35,338 bases of DNA, from the NCBI GenBank assembly GCA_026414705.1, contig JAOAIM010000013.1, positions 1 through 35,338 on the forward strand. Direction: 5' to 3'. The notes under the pieces are model-generated. The model had not been told where the DNA came from. It worked only from the letters and a program-made list of their open reading frames with translations, and made no database searches. Of the stretch, positions 1-8,154 are shown in pieces. The stretch's first letter is position 1. Every line of letters starts with the position of its first letter. A program made the translations under genes and the position numbers. This stretch comes from Verrucomicrobiia bacterium. Its GTDB lineage: Bacteria > Verrucomicrobiota > Verrucomicrobiia > Limisphaerales > JAOAIM01.

Positions 1-1193
1 CGATAAAGCAGGCCCAGGATCCGCATGCCGACGGCCAGCAGGTACAGGCTCACAAACGCAAAAACCACGGCAGGCAGGATCGGCAGCGGCAAGACCCACG
101 CCAGCAGGTCACCTCCAAACCAATACAGCGCCATGATCACCTCGAACACGGCGGCGGCGACCAGGTATTGCAGCGGGATTCGGAAAAACGAGATCACCAA
201 CAGCACGGGGTTGAGCGCGCCAATCCGATCAAGCATCGCCAGGGCCATCATTCCCATCGGAAACACCAGCGCGCCCAGCGCCGCTACGCCCAGCGCCGCC
301 AGCCCGGAGAGTTCTTCACCAAACGGCTCCCAGCCCAGCACGACGATCGCCGGCCCGAAGCACAACAGCACCAGCGCCAGAAATTGTCCGAACGGCACGA
401 GCACGTCCTCAAACGGATCGCTCAACTCCGGCCAGTCGGGCGGATGATTCTCACCGCCGGCGGTGCTGGCGACGATGCGCTTGGCATAGTTGAACAGGTA
501 ACCCGTCATAAACACCGTCAGAATCAGCGCGCCGGCCAGCCCGAACAATCCCCCGAAGGCGGCCACGAACCGCGCGCCTTTGAGCAGCAGGAAGAAAAGC
601 CCGCCGACCGCCAGCAAAACCAGCCCGCTGCCCTGGAACGGGTAGGAGAACGCTCCTGGCAGCGACGCGAAAAATCCCGCTTCCACTGGCAACTCCAACC
701 GCGCGACCACCGGTTCACATTCCACGCCACAGGGCCGACAGAAATGATTGCTCGACTTTCCGCCGGGCCGCACCGCAACGCACAACTCGCAATAGAACTG
801 GCCGCAACGCGGGCATCGCCAGCGCGCCAATGCGCGCGGATGAAACCGGCAACGTTGTGATCCGACCGCCGCGGCGGCGGCAACAGGCGGCGGCGCCACC
901 GGGGGCTGATCCGACACCAGCTCCAGTTCAACCTGGCCCAGGCGAAAACGCGCCCCCGGCGCCAGCGCGGCCTCTTCAACGAGCTCCCCGCCCACAAAAC
1001 TGCCCGCCGTGGAGCCGCAGTCCCGCAACCGCACGGTGTCCCCGGTCACGTGGAGTTCGCAATGCCGGCGGGACACCGAACCGTGCTCGAGCACGACGGT
1101 GTTGTCCGGTCCGCGTCCGAGCGTGTGAACGCCTTCGGGGAGGGGGACTTCCCACGCCGCGTCGGTGCCGGGGTTGACGACCAGTCGAAACAT
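1..1193 (-). CDS. FHA domain, zinc-binding, multi-pass membrane protein (3' end outside window)
   Basis: The frame reads from ATG at 1193 off the window edge (397 codons visible). Residues 1-95 form an FHA domain, with the G-R and S-R-R-H phosphothreonine-binding signature around residues 26-44. After a Pro/Ala linker, residues 115-155 carry a Cys/His array (C115, H118, C127, C130, C135, C138, H150, C152, C155) spaced like a B-box-type zinc finger. From about residue 188 to the edge the protein is a run of hydrophobic segments, at least five or six membrane helices, resembling the Yip1/DUF4013 style of bacterial membrane protein. FHA domains bind phosphothreonine, so a role in Ser/Thr-kinase signalling at the membrane is inferred; the ligand is unknown. 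The frame stays open upstream with GTG/TTG options, but ATG starts exactly at the first FHA strand. It lies 120 bp downstream of the oxidoreductase gene. Confidence 0.8.
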   Translation of the reverse strand, partial: MFRLVVNPGTDAAWEVPLPEGVHTLGRGPDNTVVLEHGSVSRRHCELHVTGDTVRLRDCGSTAGSFVGGELVEEAALAPGARFRLGQVELELVSDQPPVAPPPVAAAAAVGSQRCRFHPRALARWRCPRCGQFYCELCVAVRPGGKSSNHFCRPCGVECEPVVARLELPVEAGFFASLPGAFSYPFQGSGLVLLAVGGLFFLLLKGARFVAAFGGLFGLAGALILTVFMTGYLFNYAKRIVASTAGGENHPPDWPELSDPFEDVLVPFGQFLALVLLCFGPAIVVLGWEPFGEELSGLAALGVAALGALVFPMGMMALAMLDRIGALNPVLLVISFFRIPLQYLVAAAVFEVIMALYWFGGDLLAWVLPLPILPAVVFAFVSLYLLAVGMRILGLLY

Positions 1194-1313
1194 GGGCTGT
1201 GCCGGGTTGCCGTTTGCCTGCGCGCTCAATAACCCGGTCCCCGCGCCGCCGTCCACTCCAAATGCGGCCAGACTCCGTGAATGGCGGGCCGGAACCCGCC
1301 CGCGCCCGACGGC

Positions 1314-2705
1314 TCAGGCGGGCGCGCTGCCGTAGTCGGGAATTTTCATGCACGCGCCGCCGGCCAGGGCCGACTTGTGCGCAATGATCCCCGGCAGCGT
1401 GTAGGCGATGGACTCCCAGACGTTCACCTCCGGGTGCCGGTCTTCGAGGATGGCGCTGATGAATTCGTGGGTGATAAAGGCGTGCGAGTTACCGTGGCCG
1501 GTTTGGATGCGCAGGGGTTCGGGGAGTTTCTCAAAATGGTTCGGCTGCTCAAATTGCCGCCCGATGGCCTCACCGCCCAAAACCCCAAACGGACCGGCCG
1601 GATCGAATTTTTGCTCAACCACCACGTTGGGCGAACCTTCGGGTCTGGCCATGATGTAGGACATCTTGTCGCCGTAGAACAGGCCGCGCTCGGTGCCCGG
1701 CGCGGCGATGTGCCAGCCGATCGAGATGCGGCAGCAGTGGCCCGGCTTGGACATCTTGAACAATCCCACCGTGTGAATGAACGGGTTGTTGTCGTAGTAG
1801 TTCTTTTTGAGCATCTCGTGGTCGAAGCCCCAACCGTGGGCGGTGACCTCCGTGAGCCGCTCGCCCGTGACCGGGATGATCATGCCGGTGCAATGGGTCG
1901 GGTAGAGCATCGGCGGATACGCGTGCGCCCAGGTCGGCACGAGCTTTTGCGGCGCGTTGACGTCTTTTCGCACCTGGTCAATCGAGTGGATGAAGTCGCA
2001 GCTCTGACAATCGAAGCTCGACCCGAACGCATACGGTCCGAGGCCCGTGTGATGGTATTCGGACTCGGAATAGAAAATTTCGCCAAAGCGGCCTTCGCGC
2101 GCCCATTCGATGCACGTCATGATCTCGGGGCGGTAGCGGCTGGTCTCGGCCATCATGTATTTGAGGCCGGTCTGCTTGACCACCGCGAGCAGTTCTTCGA
2201 GTTCCTCGACCGACATGCCCGCCGGCACGGCGCAACAAACGTGTTTGCCCGCCCGCAGGGCCTCGACCGTCATCCAGACGTGATACGGCGCGGGCGTAAA
2301 GAGCGCCACCGCGTCGAGCTCCGGGTGCTTGAGAAATTCCCGGTAATCCTTGTAACCCACATCGCACCGGTAAACCCGCTTGAGTTTGGCGATGCGTTCC
2401 TCGCGCAGGTCGCACACCGCCGTGACCTTCGCGTGCGGGTGCAAATGCCACTGAAACGTCGCGCCGAAACCGCCGCCCACCACGCCCACGCGAACCGTCC
2501 GGGGTGTCGGGCGCGGGCCGATCGGCGCGCTGTTGGTGGCCGCCAGCACCGGCGCGGTCGAGAGCGCCACGGCACCGGCACTCACCTCGCGCAGGAACTG
2601 CCGACGCGACCGGCCCGCCCGGCCCGGAGTTTTGGAAAGTTGAACGGCTTCGGAATGGCTGATTTGACGACGACGCACCACTTGGGCACACGAGTTTGCA
2701 TTCAT
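1314..2705 (-). CDS. Gfo/Idh/MocA family oxidoreductase, Tat-exported
   Basis: 463 residues. A Tat signal is visible: S-R-R-Q-F-L at residues 33-38, a hydrophobic stretch and an Ala-rich cleavage region near 55. A Rossmann nucleotide-binding loop GVVGGGFG follows at 74-81, then the usual C-terminal Gfo/Idh/MocA fold. Such enzymes use NAD(P) to oxidise or rearrange sugars and cyclitols, and Tat-exported versions carry their cofactor across the membrane. The family EKP motif is replaced by A-V-P (residues 159-161), so the usual active-site lysine is missing; E-V-P/A-V-P variants exist in exported subfamilies, but chemistry cannot be assumed. Thirty residues precede the Tat motif, so the true start may be downstream of 2705. 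Genes for a sodium symporter and an HpcH-type aldolase lie upstream on the same strand with gaps of about 120 bp, suggesting shared carbohydrate metabolism. Confidence 0.9.
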   Translation of the reverse strand: MNANSCAQVVRRRQISHSEAVQLSKTPGRAGRSRRQFLREVSAGAVALSTAPVLAATNSAPIGPRPTPRTVRVGVVGGGFGATFQWHLHPHAKVTAVCDLREERIAKLKRVYRCDVGYKDYREFLKHPELDAVALFTPAPYHVWMTVEALRAGKHVCCAVPAGMSVEELEELLAVVKQTGLKYMMAETSRYRPEIMTCIEWAREGRFGEIFYSESEYHHTGLGPYAFGSSFDCQSCDFIHSIDQVRKDVNAPQKLVPTWAHAYPPMLYPTHCTGMIIPVTGERLTEVTAHGWGFDHEMLKKNYYDNNPFIHTVGLFKMSKPGHCCRISIGWHIAAPGTERGLFYGDKMSYIMARPEGSPNVVVEQKFDPAGPFGVLGGEAIGRQFEQPNHFEKLPEPLRIQTGHGNSHAFITHEFISAILEDRHPEVNVWESIAYTLPGIIAHKSALAGGACMKIPDYGSAPA

Positions 2706-2829
2706 CGGAGCGGATGATTAATCCCGTTCGGGCAGGAATCAACACCGCGCGCATCCCTGCCGGAAAGGCATAGCGGTGCGGGTTACAGCCCGGAGTGTTT
2801 CGGTATCGCTGCGCCAGGCCGCCAGACGG

Positions 2830-4308
2830 TCAACGTTCAACCAGTTCTGGCGCGGCAGTGCGCTTTGACGCCGGACAAAGGCAACTGACGAACCAGCCGA
2901 TCAGCATCGTCACGCCGCAACCCACAACCCCATACCATAGAAAGGAAACCTTCGTGCGAAAGGCAATCGGCACCAGCACCAGCACGCCCACCAACCAGCC
3001 GGCAATCGCGCCGACGGTGTTGGCGCGGCGCACCAGAATGCCGAGCAAAAACAGCCCCAACAGCGGCCCGCCGACCAGGCCGATGGCCTTGTTGCTGGCT
3101 TCCAGCAGCGGTCCGAGCTTGCTCACCACGAACGCCAACCCGATCACCACCGCCCCGTAGCTGAACGTCAGCCATCGCGCCAGGCTCAATTCCACGCCCT
3201 CGGGGTCGGAAGACCTGCGCCAGCCGCGTTGATGGAAATCCACCAGCGTCGCCGTTGTCAGCGCATTGATGCCGGCCGAGATGGTGGACATGCTGGCCGC
3301 GAAAATGGCGGCAATCAACAGGCCCGGCATCCCGCGCGGCAGTTCGTTGATGACGAAGTAGGGCAGGATGTAGTCGGCCCGCTTGATGGCACCGGCCGCC
3401 AGCGGGTCGCCTTGGACGTGGTAAAACGCCCAGATGGCCAGACCGGTCACGTAAAACACGATCAACACCGGCAACAGCAGCCAGAGCTTCAACCACAGTG
3501 AGCGTTTGGCCTCCTGGATCGTGCGCGCCGTCAGGTAGCGCTGCACCGAAACCTGATCGGTCGCCATTTGCACCAGGTTGATCACCGCCCCGCCCAACAA
3601 CATCCCCCACAACGTCAGGCGCACATTGGGGTCGAGACTCAAGCTCACGTTGAATTTGCCCGCCTCGCGGCCCATTTCGATCATGGCGCTCGCGCCGCCG
3701 GGAACCTGCTTGAGCGCGATGAACATGATGACGAGTTGCCCGCCGAACAACACGAAGAACTGCATCACGTCGGTCCAGATCACCGCCTTCATCCCGCCCG
3801 CCGTCGTGTAGAGCGTCGTCAACGCGCCGGTGCAGAGGATGGTGAACCACAGCGGCAGCCCGGTGACCTGCTCCAACGCCAGCGCGGGCGCATACGTGGC
3901 CAGCGCCAGCCACAACAGCACGCGCAGGATGAACAGCGCCGAGGCCAGCAGCCGCACCTGCACCGAAAACCGCTCCTCCAAATACTGGTAGGCCGTGTAC
4001 ATCCGCGAGCGGTAGAACACCGGCATGAAGACCACGTTGGTGATCGGCGTGGCGATGAAAAAGCTGAAGAAAAACAGGAAAAAACCCACCCCATACGCAT
4101 ACACCTCCGCCGGGGCACCCAGATACGTGATGCCCGAGAAAATCGCCGCCAGGACCGAAATTGCCACCACCACCCGGCCCATGCTCCGGCCCGCCAGAAA
4201 AAAATCCCGCACCGTCCTCTGCTCCCTGGTGAAGAGCACACCGATGAGCACCGACGCGGCCAGATACGCCGCAAACAGTCCGTAATCCACCCACGAAAAC
4301 CGGGTCAT
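2830..4308 (-). CDS. SSS-family sodium:solute symporter
   Basis: 492 residues from the chosen ATG at 4308, which places M-T-R-F-S-W-V-D-Y at the start of the first helix; an in-frame start at 4368 would add 20 polar residues and is less likely. About thirteen hydrophobic helices are evident. Family marks include the helix-1 core near residues 55-70 (I-F-S-G-I-T-Y-L-G-A-P-A-E) and, late in the protein, A-A-S-M-S-T-I-S-A-G-I-N, which holds the Ser/Thr pair of the Na2 site. SSS proteins bring sugars, carboxylates, amino acids or vitamins across the inner membrane with Na+; the substrate cannot be read from sequence. Position between an HpcH/HpaI aldolase and a Gfo/Idh/MocA enzyme suggests a sugar or sugar acid. 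Gaps to both neighbours are about 120 bp, so co-transcription is possible but not shown. Confidence 0.92.
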   Translation of the reverse strand: MTRFSWVDYGLFAAYLAASVLIGVLFTREQRTVRDFFLAGRSMGRVVVAISVLAAIFSGITYLGAPAEVYAYGVGFFLFFFSFFIATPITNVVFMPVFYRSRMYTAYQYLEERFSVQVRLLASALFILRVLLWLALATYAPALALEQVTGLPLWFTILCTGALTTLYTTAGGMKAVIWTDVMQFFVLFGGQLVIMFIALKQVPGGASAMIEMGREAGKFNVSLSLDPNVRLTLWGMLLGGAVINLVQMATDQVSVQRYLTARTIQEAKRSLWLKLWLLLPVLIVFYVTGLAIWAFYHVQGDPLAAGAIKRADYILPYFVINELPRGMPGLLIAAIFAASMSTISAGINALTTATLVDFHQRGWRRSSDPEGVELSLARWLTFSYGAVVIGLAFVVSKLGPLLEASNKAIGLVGGPLLGLFLLGILVRRANTVGAIAGWLVGVLVLVPIAFRTKVSFLWYGVVGCGVTMLIGWFVSCLCPASKRTAAPELVER

Positions 4309-4425
4309 GTCGTTCGTTGTTCGAGCACGAGTTTCATTCAACGACGCGGTCGGGGCGTCGCCCCTCAACCGCGACAGGGCAGCACATGGTTTCCAGCCCG
4401 GAGGCCCGCGCGGGGCCGGTCGCGC

Positions 4426-5250
4426 TTAATCGTAAACTCCCACCGCGCCACGCCGCTTCCGACCCCGACCGGGCTGGCCCGACGCCGACTCAAATTCCGC
4501 CAGGCGCGCCCGGAAATACTCTCCGAGCGCCAGCACGTCTGCGCCCAGAGTGAAAATCCGGAACCCCTCGGCCTCGAGCACTGGCCGCGGCGCCATCGGC
4601 CCCGGGGCCATGAGGATTTTGCCGTGACGCCGCGCCGCTGCCGCCACGCGGCGTCGCGCCGCCACCACCTCCGGCGCGTTGAAATCACCCGGTTTGCCAA
4701 TCCGATGGCTGAAATCTCCCGGGCCGAAGAGCAGCACGTCAAAACCGGGCACTGCGGCGATGGCCTCGACGTTTTCGAGCGCTTCGGGAGATTCGATTTG
4801 AAAGATCAACAGGCGCTGGCGGTTGCTGTGCGCGATGTACCGGCTCACGGGCACCTGACAGTAACGGCCGTCCACGTTGCCACCGTCCATCGCGCGGCGG
4901 CCCAGCGGATGAAAGCGCGTCATTTGCACCACCGCGCGCGCCTCTTCGGCCGTGGTGACGTGCGGCACCATGATCGCCGTGGCGTCGGCCTCGAAGGGTT
5001 TGACGTAATCGCTGTAGCTGCCGCGCGCCACGCGCACGATCGTGTCCATGTCGAAGAGCTTGGCGGCCCGAATCTGGTTTTCCAGATTCACCCAGTCGTT
5101 GGGCACGTGCTCGTTGCACAGCCACACCGCCGAGGCGCCGGCCAGACCGCACAACTCCACCACGCGCGGGTCGTTGAGATTCAACTTGAAGCACACCGGG
5201 CGTCGGCCGGCCCGCAGCTCGCGCAAAATGCGACTGGCCCGCAAGGTCAT
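4426..5250 (-). CDS. HpcH/HpaI aldolase / citrate lyase family protein
   Basis: 274 residues, normal for this class II pyruvate-aldolase TIM barrel. Visible family features: F-K-L-N near residue 21; a M-V-P-H-V strand near 95 that corresponds to the substrate-binding segment; P-L-G-R-R-A around 116; and Q-I-E-S-P-E-A at about 150 with the metal-ligand Glu, followed by F-G-P-G-D-F-S with the metal-ligand Asp. Members cleave 2-keto-3-deoxy sugar acids or hydroxy-keto acids to pyruvate plus an aldehyde, using a divalent metal. The exact substrate is not predictable. The C-terminal 20 residues are basic and unstructured-looking. It is the first gene of a minus-strand run with a symporter and an oxidoreductase, and is transcribed away from the dGTPase gene, so the 155-bp gap at 5251-5405 should hold divergent promoters. 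Confidence 0.88.
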   Translation of the reverse strand: MTLRASRILRELRAGRRPVCFKLNLNDPRVVELCGLAGASAVWLCNEHVPNDWVNLENQIRAAKLFDMDTIVRVARGSYSDYVKPFEADATAIMVPHVTTAEEARAVVQMTRFHPLGRRAMDGGNVDGRYCQVPVSRYIAHSNRQRLLIFQIESPEALENVEAIAAVPGFDVLLFGPGDFSHRIGKPGDFNAPEVVAARRRVAAAARRHGKILMAPGPMAPRPVLEAEGFRIFTLGADVLALGEYFRARLAEFESASGQPGRGRKRRGAVGVYD

Positions 5251-5405
5251 GCGCGGACGTTAGCGAAGCGGCGCGGGCGGAAAAGTTTTTTCCTTGCGCC
5301 TCCGCTGCCAATTCGCATGGCCGGGACTGCGCGCGGGCGTCCGGGTCGCCCGTTGCGTTGCGTCGCGCGGTTGAGCCGCTCATACTGCGGCGGTTTTCGA
5401 TTTCC

Positions 5406-6557
5406 ATGCCGCGAACGCGACAGGAACTGGAGGAGCTGGAGCGGCGCACGCTCGCGCCGTATGCGCAGTTGAGCGCCGAGACGCGCGGGCGCACGCACCC
5501 CGAACCGCCGCCGGAATGGCGCACCGAATACCAGCGCGACCGCGAACGGATCATTCATTCCCGCGCGTTCCGCCGACTCGAATACAAAACTCAGGTCTTC
5601 CTCAATGGCACGGGGGACCATTTGCGCACGCGCCTGACCCACACGATGGAGGTCGCCTCGGTCGCCCGTGCCATCGCCCGCGCTCTGCGCCTGAACGAAG
5701 ACCTCACTGAAGCCATCGCGCTGGCGCACGATTTGGGACACTCGCCGTTTGGTCACCGGGGCGAGGCGGCGCTGGCCCGGCTCATGCGCGAGCACGGCGG
5801 CTTTGAGCACAATGGCCAAAGCCTCCGGATTGTGGAGGAGCTGGAGCAGACCTACCCGAATTTTCCGGGTCTGAATCTGACCTGGGAGGTGCGCGAAGGG
5901 CTGATGAAACATGGGGTGCCGGGCGACCATCCGTTGCGGCGGGCGGGGGTTGCAGCGCGCCACCCCTCGCTGGAAGCGCAGGTGGCCGACCTGGCCGACG
6001 AGATCGCCTACTACAGCCACGATCTGGACGACGGTCTGGGCGCGCGGCTGCTCTCGGAGGAGGACCTGACGCGGCGCGTTCGGGTCTGGGCGCGGGCCGC
6101 GCGGCGGGTGCAGCGGGAGCACGGCCGGTTGCCCGACGAGTGTCGCCGTTACTTCATCATTCGCACGATCACCGACAGTCAAATCCGCGACGTCGTCCAG
6201 ACCAGCGAAAAGCTCATTGAGCAGGCCGGGGTTCGCTCGGCCGACGAGGTGCGGCAGTGGCCGCGCCCCCTGGTGCAATACAGTCCCGAACGCCGACGCG
6301 AAAACCTCGAACTGCGCCGGTATTTGTATCGCAACCTGTATTTCAATCCGGAGGTCAGCGGGCCGAACACGCGCGCCGTGCGCGTGCTTGAAAAGCTTTT
6401 TGCCTTTTACCTCGAGCATCCCGAGCAGATGAGCCGGCAGGCGCGCCAACGGGTGCGGCGCGACGGCCTGCACCGGGCCGTGTGCGATTATCTGGCGGGG
6501 ATGACCGACCGCTACGTGATGCGCGAATACGAGCGGCTCTTCGGCACGGCGTTTTGA
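5406..6557 (+). CDS. dgt: Deoxyguanosinetriphosphate triphosphohydrolase-like protein (HD domain)
   Basis: 383 residues from ATG at 5406; an in-frame ATG at 5358 would add 16 residues not typical of the family. HD-phosphohydrolase metal ligands are present: H79 in R-L-T-H-T-M-E-V, the H108-D109 pair in H-D-L-G-H-S-P-F-G-H, and a later Asp in L-A-D-E-I-A-Y-Y-S-H-D. Further family motifs are R-A-F-R-R-L near 53-58 and G-F-E-H-N-G-Q-S near 132-139. Type-2 dGTPase-like proteins hydrolyse dNTPs to deoxynucleosides plus triphosphate in the cytoplasm and influence dNTP pools and replication fidelity. The length matches the short bacterial subfamily rather than E. coli Dgt. It is convergent with pilC, with 47 bp between the two stop codons. 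Confidence 0.95.
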   Translation: MPRTRQELEELERRTLAPYAQLSAETRGRTHPEPPPEWRTEYQRDRERIIHSRAFRRLEYKTQVFLNGTGDHLRTRLTHTMEVASVARAIARALRLNEDLTEAIALAHDLGHSPFGHRGEAALARLMREHGGFEHNGQSLRIVEELEQTYPNFPGLNLTWEVREGLMKHGVPGDHPLRRAGVAARHPSLEAQVADLADEIAYYSHDLDDGLGARLLSEEDLTRRVRVWARAARRVQREHGRLPDECRRYFIIRTITDSQIRDVVQTSEKLIEQAGVRSADEVRQWPRPLVQYSPERRRENLELRRYLYRNLYFNPEVSGPNTRAVRVLEKLFAFYLEHPEQMSRQARQRVRRDGLHRAVCDYLAGMTDRYVMREYERLFGTAF

Positions 6558-6604
6558 AGCGGCGCGAGGGCGTGTGCTGAGGCCGCGTTGCCGACGCCGT
6601 GCGC

Positions 6605-7813
6605 TCAACGTTTGCCGACGATTTCGGCCATCTTGAAGATCGGCAGGAACATGCAAATGACCATGCCGCCGATCACCACGCCCAGAAACACAATCAAGAT
6701 CGGTTCGATCAGTGAGGTCAGACCCGAAAGCGTGGTCTCAATTTCCTCGTCGAGGAAATCGGAGACGCGCTCGAGCATGTTGTCAATTTTGCCGGTCTGT
6801 TCTCCGGCGGTGATCATGCGGATGATCATGTTCGGAAAAATCGGATGCTTCCCCAGCGCCGCGGAAATGCTCTCGCCGCGCTCGATGTCCGAGGCGGCGA
6901 CCTTGATGGCCTTTTCCATGACGACGTTGCCGACGGTTTGAGAGACGATCTGCAAGACTTCCAGGATCGGCACGCCGCTGCGGATGAGCGACGCCAGCGT
7001 GCGGGTGAAGCGCGCCAGGCAAATCTTGTGCGCGATCGGCCCGAAGATCGGCAGTTTGATGCGGCGCGAGTCCCAGAACTCGCGGCCGGGCTTGGTTTTG
7101 ATGAAGTAAAGCCAGCCATAGACCGCACCGCCGCCGCCCAGAAGAATCAGCAGGATGTATTTCTTGACCGTCTCGCTGAGCTGAATCAGGAACAGCGTCG
7201 GCCCGGGTAATTTCGCTCCGAAGCCGGCATAAATTTCGCCGAACACCGGCACGACTTTCACCAGCAGGAAAATCGTGATCAACACCGCGACGATGCTGAC
7301 GATGGTCGGATACATCATCGCGGACTTGACCTTTTTGCGGAGGCGGGCGGCGTTTTCCAGGTAGGTCGCCAGCCGGGCGAGGATTTCCGCCAGCAGACCG
7401 CCCCGTTCGCCCGCGCTGACCATCGAGACGTAAAGCCGGCTGAACGCCTTGGGATGTTTTTGCAGCGCCTCCGAGAAGCTGTCGCCGCTTTCCACCCGCG
7501 CGCACACGTCCTTGATGATGTCGCGCATGACCTTGTTGGTGGTCTGCTCGGCCAGCGCCTGGAGCGATTGCACCATCGCCAGACCGGCGTCAATCATCGT
7601 CGCCAGTTGTCGGGTGAAAATGACCAGGTCGGCCAGACCCACCTTGCCCCCGCTGGTGCGGCCTTTTTTGCCGACCTTTTCCTGGATGGACACCACCAGC
7701 AGGTTGCGATTGAGCAGCGCCGCGATGGCAGCCTGTTCATTGGCGGCTTCAACGGTGCTGCGGATTTCGCGTCCGCTCCCGGCCTCGCGGGCCACATAGA
7801 CGAAGGATGGCAT
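6605..7813 (-). CDS. pilC: Type IV pilus / type II secretion inner-membrane platform protein (PilC/GspF)
   Basis: 402 residues, the usual length. Two T2SSF repeats are apparent: the first at about residues 65-190 (F-T-R-Q-L-A-T-M-I-D-A-G) and the second at about 268-395 (F-T-R-T-L-A-S-L-I-R-S-G-V-P). Hydrophobic helices lie near 165-190, 215-235 and 370-395. The N-terminal 60 residues match the cytoplasmic lead-in that begins M-P-S-F-V-Y. The protein anchors the assembly ATPase for pilin-like fibres or secretion pseudopili in the inner membrane. No pilB, pilT or gspD gene is visible nearby; a prepilin-type gene sits at 15564-16172 but belongs to a different operon. The start region faces the kinase gene at 8155 across a 341-bp gap. 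Confidence 0.95.
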   Translation of the reverse strand: MPSFVYVAREAGSGREIRSTVEAANEQAAIAALLNRNLLVVSIQEKVGKKGRTSGGKVGLADLVIFTRQLATMIDAGLAMVQSLQALAEQTTNKVMRDIIKDVCARVESGDSFSEALQKHPKAFSRLYVSMVSAGERGGLLAEILARLATYLENAARLRKKVKSAMMYPTIVSIVAVLITIFLLVKVVPVFGEIYAGFGAKLPGPTLFLIQLSETVKKYILLILLGGGGAVYGWLYFIKTKPGREFWDSRRIKLPIFGPIAHKICLARFTRTLASLIRSGVPILEVLQIVSQTVGNVVMEKAIKVAASDIERGESISAALGKHPIFPNMIIRMITAGEQTGKIDNMLERVSDFLDEEIETTLSGLTSLIEPILIVFLGVVIGGMVICMFLPIFKMAEIVGKR

Positions 7814-8154
7814 ACAGCTTTTTGCTCAACGTTGAGTTCCGTCCCCAGACCGCCTGGCCGCCTGCAGTCGGCCAAGGGTTTGGCAGCCACCCTACCAGCA
7901 GTCGTTGTTCCAGCGGCGCAATGTGTTCCACTCCCGCAACCTCTCCCCGCACAAATCTGCCACCGCCCATCGAGCCGGCGAGGGGCGACTGCCCAAACCT
8001 CGGACAATGCGACGTTGAAAAAGACACACTGGCAGGGTTCGTCGAGGCCCGTTTGCGCGCCGTCCCGATCCTGAACAGTGCTCGCTCCGGCACGGCCGAT
8101 GAGCGAGCGGGTTTCGGCTTGTCGGGGGTTCGATCCCCGATACATTCAAAGCTG
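7814..8154. other. Intergenic region between divergent pilC and the kinase gene
   Basis: 341 bp with no convincing gene on either strand. Plus-strand reading frames continue upstream from the kinase start, but the translation is low-complexity and unlike any family. The right-hand end holds a tRNA-T-arm-like hairpin, listed separately. Preceding it is a shorter stem at about 8071-8104 (CTCGCTC paired with GAGCGAG). Both promoters for pilC and the kinase gene presumably lie here, but I cannot identify their elements with confidence. Confidence 0.5.
8122..8140 (+). other. T-arm-like hairpin, possible tRNA/tmRNA remnant
   Basis: A six-base-pair stem TCGGGG/CCCCGA encloses GTTCGAT, very close to the T-arm of tRNAs and tmRNAs. 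The bases just before it (GTTTCGG) recall the segment preceding the T-arm in tmRNA. No D-arm, anticodon arm, tag-peptide frame or matching acceptor strand could be found upstream within tRNA distance, and no CCA follows. It could be a decayed 3' fragment of a tRNA/tmRNA gene, an old attachment site, or chance. The hairpin ends 14 bases before the kinase start codon. Confidence 0.3.

Noticed and set aside
168-860. Long plus-strand frames over the first kilobase
   Set aside because: They are antisense to the FHA membrane gene and their translations are Arg/Gln/Pro-rich without domains; the minus-strand frame has clear FHA and membrane features.
1281-1306. GGCGGG/CCCGCC hairpin after the oxidoreductase stop as a terminator
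   Set aside because: Only six base pairs and no T-tract in either direction.
1281-2717. A 478-codon plus-strand frame opposite the oxidoreductase
   Set aside because: It mirrors codon bias of the real gene; the minus-strand product has a Tat signal and Rossmann fold.
3568-5472. A 634-codon plus-strand frame opposite the symporter and aldolase genes
   Set aside because: High-GC antisense frame, His/Arg/Gln-rich, spanning two well-supported genes on the other strand.
7920-8147. A tmRNA or complete tRNA gene ending at the T-arm-like hairpin
   Set aside because: An AATGTGT/ATACATT pairing could close a stem, but there is no tmRNA-type GGG acceptor, tag frame, D-arm or CCA, and the extent is wrong.
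7807-8154. An N-terminal extension of the receiver-kinase back to 7807
   Set aside because: The 116 extra residues are low complexity and cover the T-arm-like hairpin; ATG at 8155 gives a normal protein.
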